From NCBI GenBank assembly GCA_037178625.1, contig JAWZXG010000096.1, positions 1 through 21,204 of the forward strand: a DNA stretch of 21,204 nucleotides. The letters run 5' to 3'. The stretch's first letter is position 1. The number at the start of each line of letters is the position of its first letter. This DNA comes from Skeletonema tropicum. Its lineage: Eukaryota; Bacillariophyta; Thalassiosirophyceae; Thalassiosirales; Thalassiosiraceae. Below the pieces are notes generated by a model. The model was not told where the DNA came from. It worked only from the letters and a program-made list of their open reading frames with translations, and searched no databases. Shown piece by piece: positions 20,190 to 21,204 of the stretch. A program made the translations under genes and the position numbers.

Positions 20190-21204
20190 GCACAATACAC
20201 TGAGCATAGATCAGCAATTGCTCATCAGTGAACTAAGTTACATGTACCGTCCAATGATAGTTAGATCAACTCAGTACCGTCCATGATAATAATCCATTGT
20301 GCAACATCAACTTGCCTCGACTGTGCTCGACATCCTCCGCTTCGCTCCAGACTTACTACCCAACAATTTAATGTATTCATTTAATATATTCATTATCAAT
20401 CTAAGTATGATCCCAACAACATCCGAGGAGGAGGAGGATGTTGGATTGACCTATTCCTCCTCCTCACCGTCGCCGATGATGATGATCAACAGTTAGTTAA
20501 CGCGACTACTAGTAGTTTGGAATGATCATCGGAGGTGTGGTTGGGATTAATCATCATCCATCATCGGCGGCGTGTGGAGAATGGCGAGTGTGAGCCGAAT
20601 GTAGCGTAATGATATTGAATAAGTAATTCCACCGCCGATGATGAATTATTACACCACCGCCGATGTTGATGAATGGATTGAAGGTCGAGCGAAGCGAGAC
20701 AGTGGAAGAATGATGCGACAAGTCGAAAGTCGAGTGAGCCGGAGGCGAGGGAGATGGAAGTAATGCAAATACTGTCAACGGTACGGTGGTGGAAATAGTG
20801 AAGGAGCGAGTGAGCCGCCAGGCGAGGGAGCTGTTGATTTTTGATTTTGGTATTGCTATGGTATTATTGATAATGATGATATTGAAAATATTATATGGAC
20901 GATGGAAGAATTGACGGTGGTGGAGGTAATTCTGTTCATTTTGTTGAAATTTCGAAATTTTGGAGTGTCTTCGGCGCTGGGGATGACTTTCTGGGGTACG
21001 GTCAATTTAGTTGAGTTGATTGGCAAAGAATCGATATTTGGCCTTGAATAGTACCAATTGATAGAACTCGACGAGAGGATTCAAAATCACTACTCATCTC
21101 ATTCATACGACCAATAGAAGGAGAGGTATGGATGTTTGGATGGGTAGAGTGCGTGGGAGTTTAGGTTGGACAAGTGACAAGGAGTGACGCTGAATGACTT
21201 CAAG
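20190..21204. repeat. Repeat unit copy 10 (partial, 1015 bp)
   Basis: This is the first 45 percent of the unit, cut by the window end before the coding segment. Insertions are visible near 20450 (+1), 20506 (+2), 20559 (+1) and 20590 (+2). The last roughly 600 bp match consensus. Confidence 0.95.

Larger units (their letters stand above)
1..21204. repeat. Head-to-tail tandem array of a ~2,236-bp unit, ten copies
   Basis: The whole window is a direct tandem array with nine complete copies and one partial copy. All are in the same orientation, and both window edges lie inside the array. Copies align end to end with small indels only. The consensus length is 2236 bp, seen exactly in copies 4 and 5. 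Copy 6 is also 2236 bp because a one-base loss and a one-base gain cancel. No telomere repeat, rDNA, transposon end or unique DNA interrupts it. Such homogeneity implies very recent amplification, ongoing homogenisation, or an assembly or template artefact. A macrosatellite-type array carrying a gene fragment is my preferred reading. Confidence 0.98.

Noticed and set aside
1..21204. CRISPR array
   Set aside because: Repeat units are 2.2 kb with no unique spacers. The only short tandem repeat is a 7-bp minisatellite without spacers.
1..21204. Transposon or LTR element concatemer
   Set aside because: I found no transposase, integrase or reverse transcriptase frame and no terminal inverted repeats or target-site duplications at a unit boundary. 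The longest inverted arms are internal gat/atc simple sequence.
1..21204. Bacterial or phage origin
   Set aside because: Coding density is far too low, with no operons or ribosome-binding sites. The single recognisable segment lacks a proper start.

Overview
The window is one long head-to-tail tandem array. A unit of about 2,236 bp is repeated nine full times, and a tenth copy is cut off by the window end. No unique flanking sequence is present on either side. With the unit phased at the first base of the window, copy starts fall at 1, 2238, 4475, 6719, 8955, 11191, 13427, 15680, 17938 and 20190. The full copies are 2237, 2237, 2244, 2236, 2236, 2236, 2253, 2258 and 2252 bp long. I can account for every length difference by small insertions and deletions plus a 7-bp repeat (cagttga) present 4 or 5 times. 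I noticed no clear base substitutions between copies.

The DNA looks eukaryotic and nuclear. Gene density is very low, there are no ribosome-binding sites or operons, the base composition is moderately AT-rich by eye, and trinucleotide runs (gat/atc, gga/tcc) are common. The one recognisable protein fragment is of the kinesin-light-chain-like tetratricopeptide (TPR) type. A unicellular eukaryote such as a stramenopile alga is a guess from general flavour only and is not demonstrated.

Layout of one unit (copy 1 coordinates): 1-180, spacer with a short direct repeat; 228-275, gga/tcc hairpins; 281-470, gccgatgat-type inverted and direct repeats; 490-640, repeated gagtgagccg / gcgagggag words; 640-1000, AT-richer DNA with a 49-codon ATG ORF (707-856) and a 14-bp palindrome; 1000-1180, 3' flank of the minus-strand gene fragment, with a small hairpin; 1181-1522 (open to 1552), minus-strand C-terminal coding segment with one TPR-like motif and a charged tail; 1553-2016, upstream region of that segment with a possible first exon; 2017-2237, spacer with two copies of a 19-bp word, a diverged 20-bp duplication and the cagttga array.

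The coding segment is intact in copies 1-6 and frameshifted in copies 7-9. From about 14.35 kb onward indels rise from about one per copy to about eight to ten per copy. Almost all are 1-3 base insertions that duplicate neighbouring bases. This suggests an unpolished single-pass long-read stretch more than biological decay, although the shared five-unit cagttga allele in copies 7-9 looks like real variation. I found no rRNA, tRNA, CRISPR, transposase, reverse transcriptase, replication protein or viral hallmark gene.
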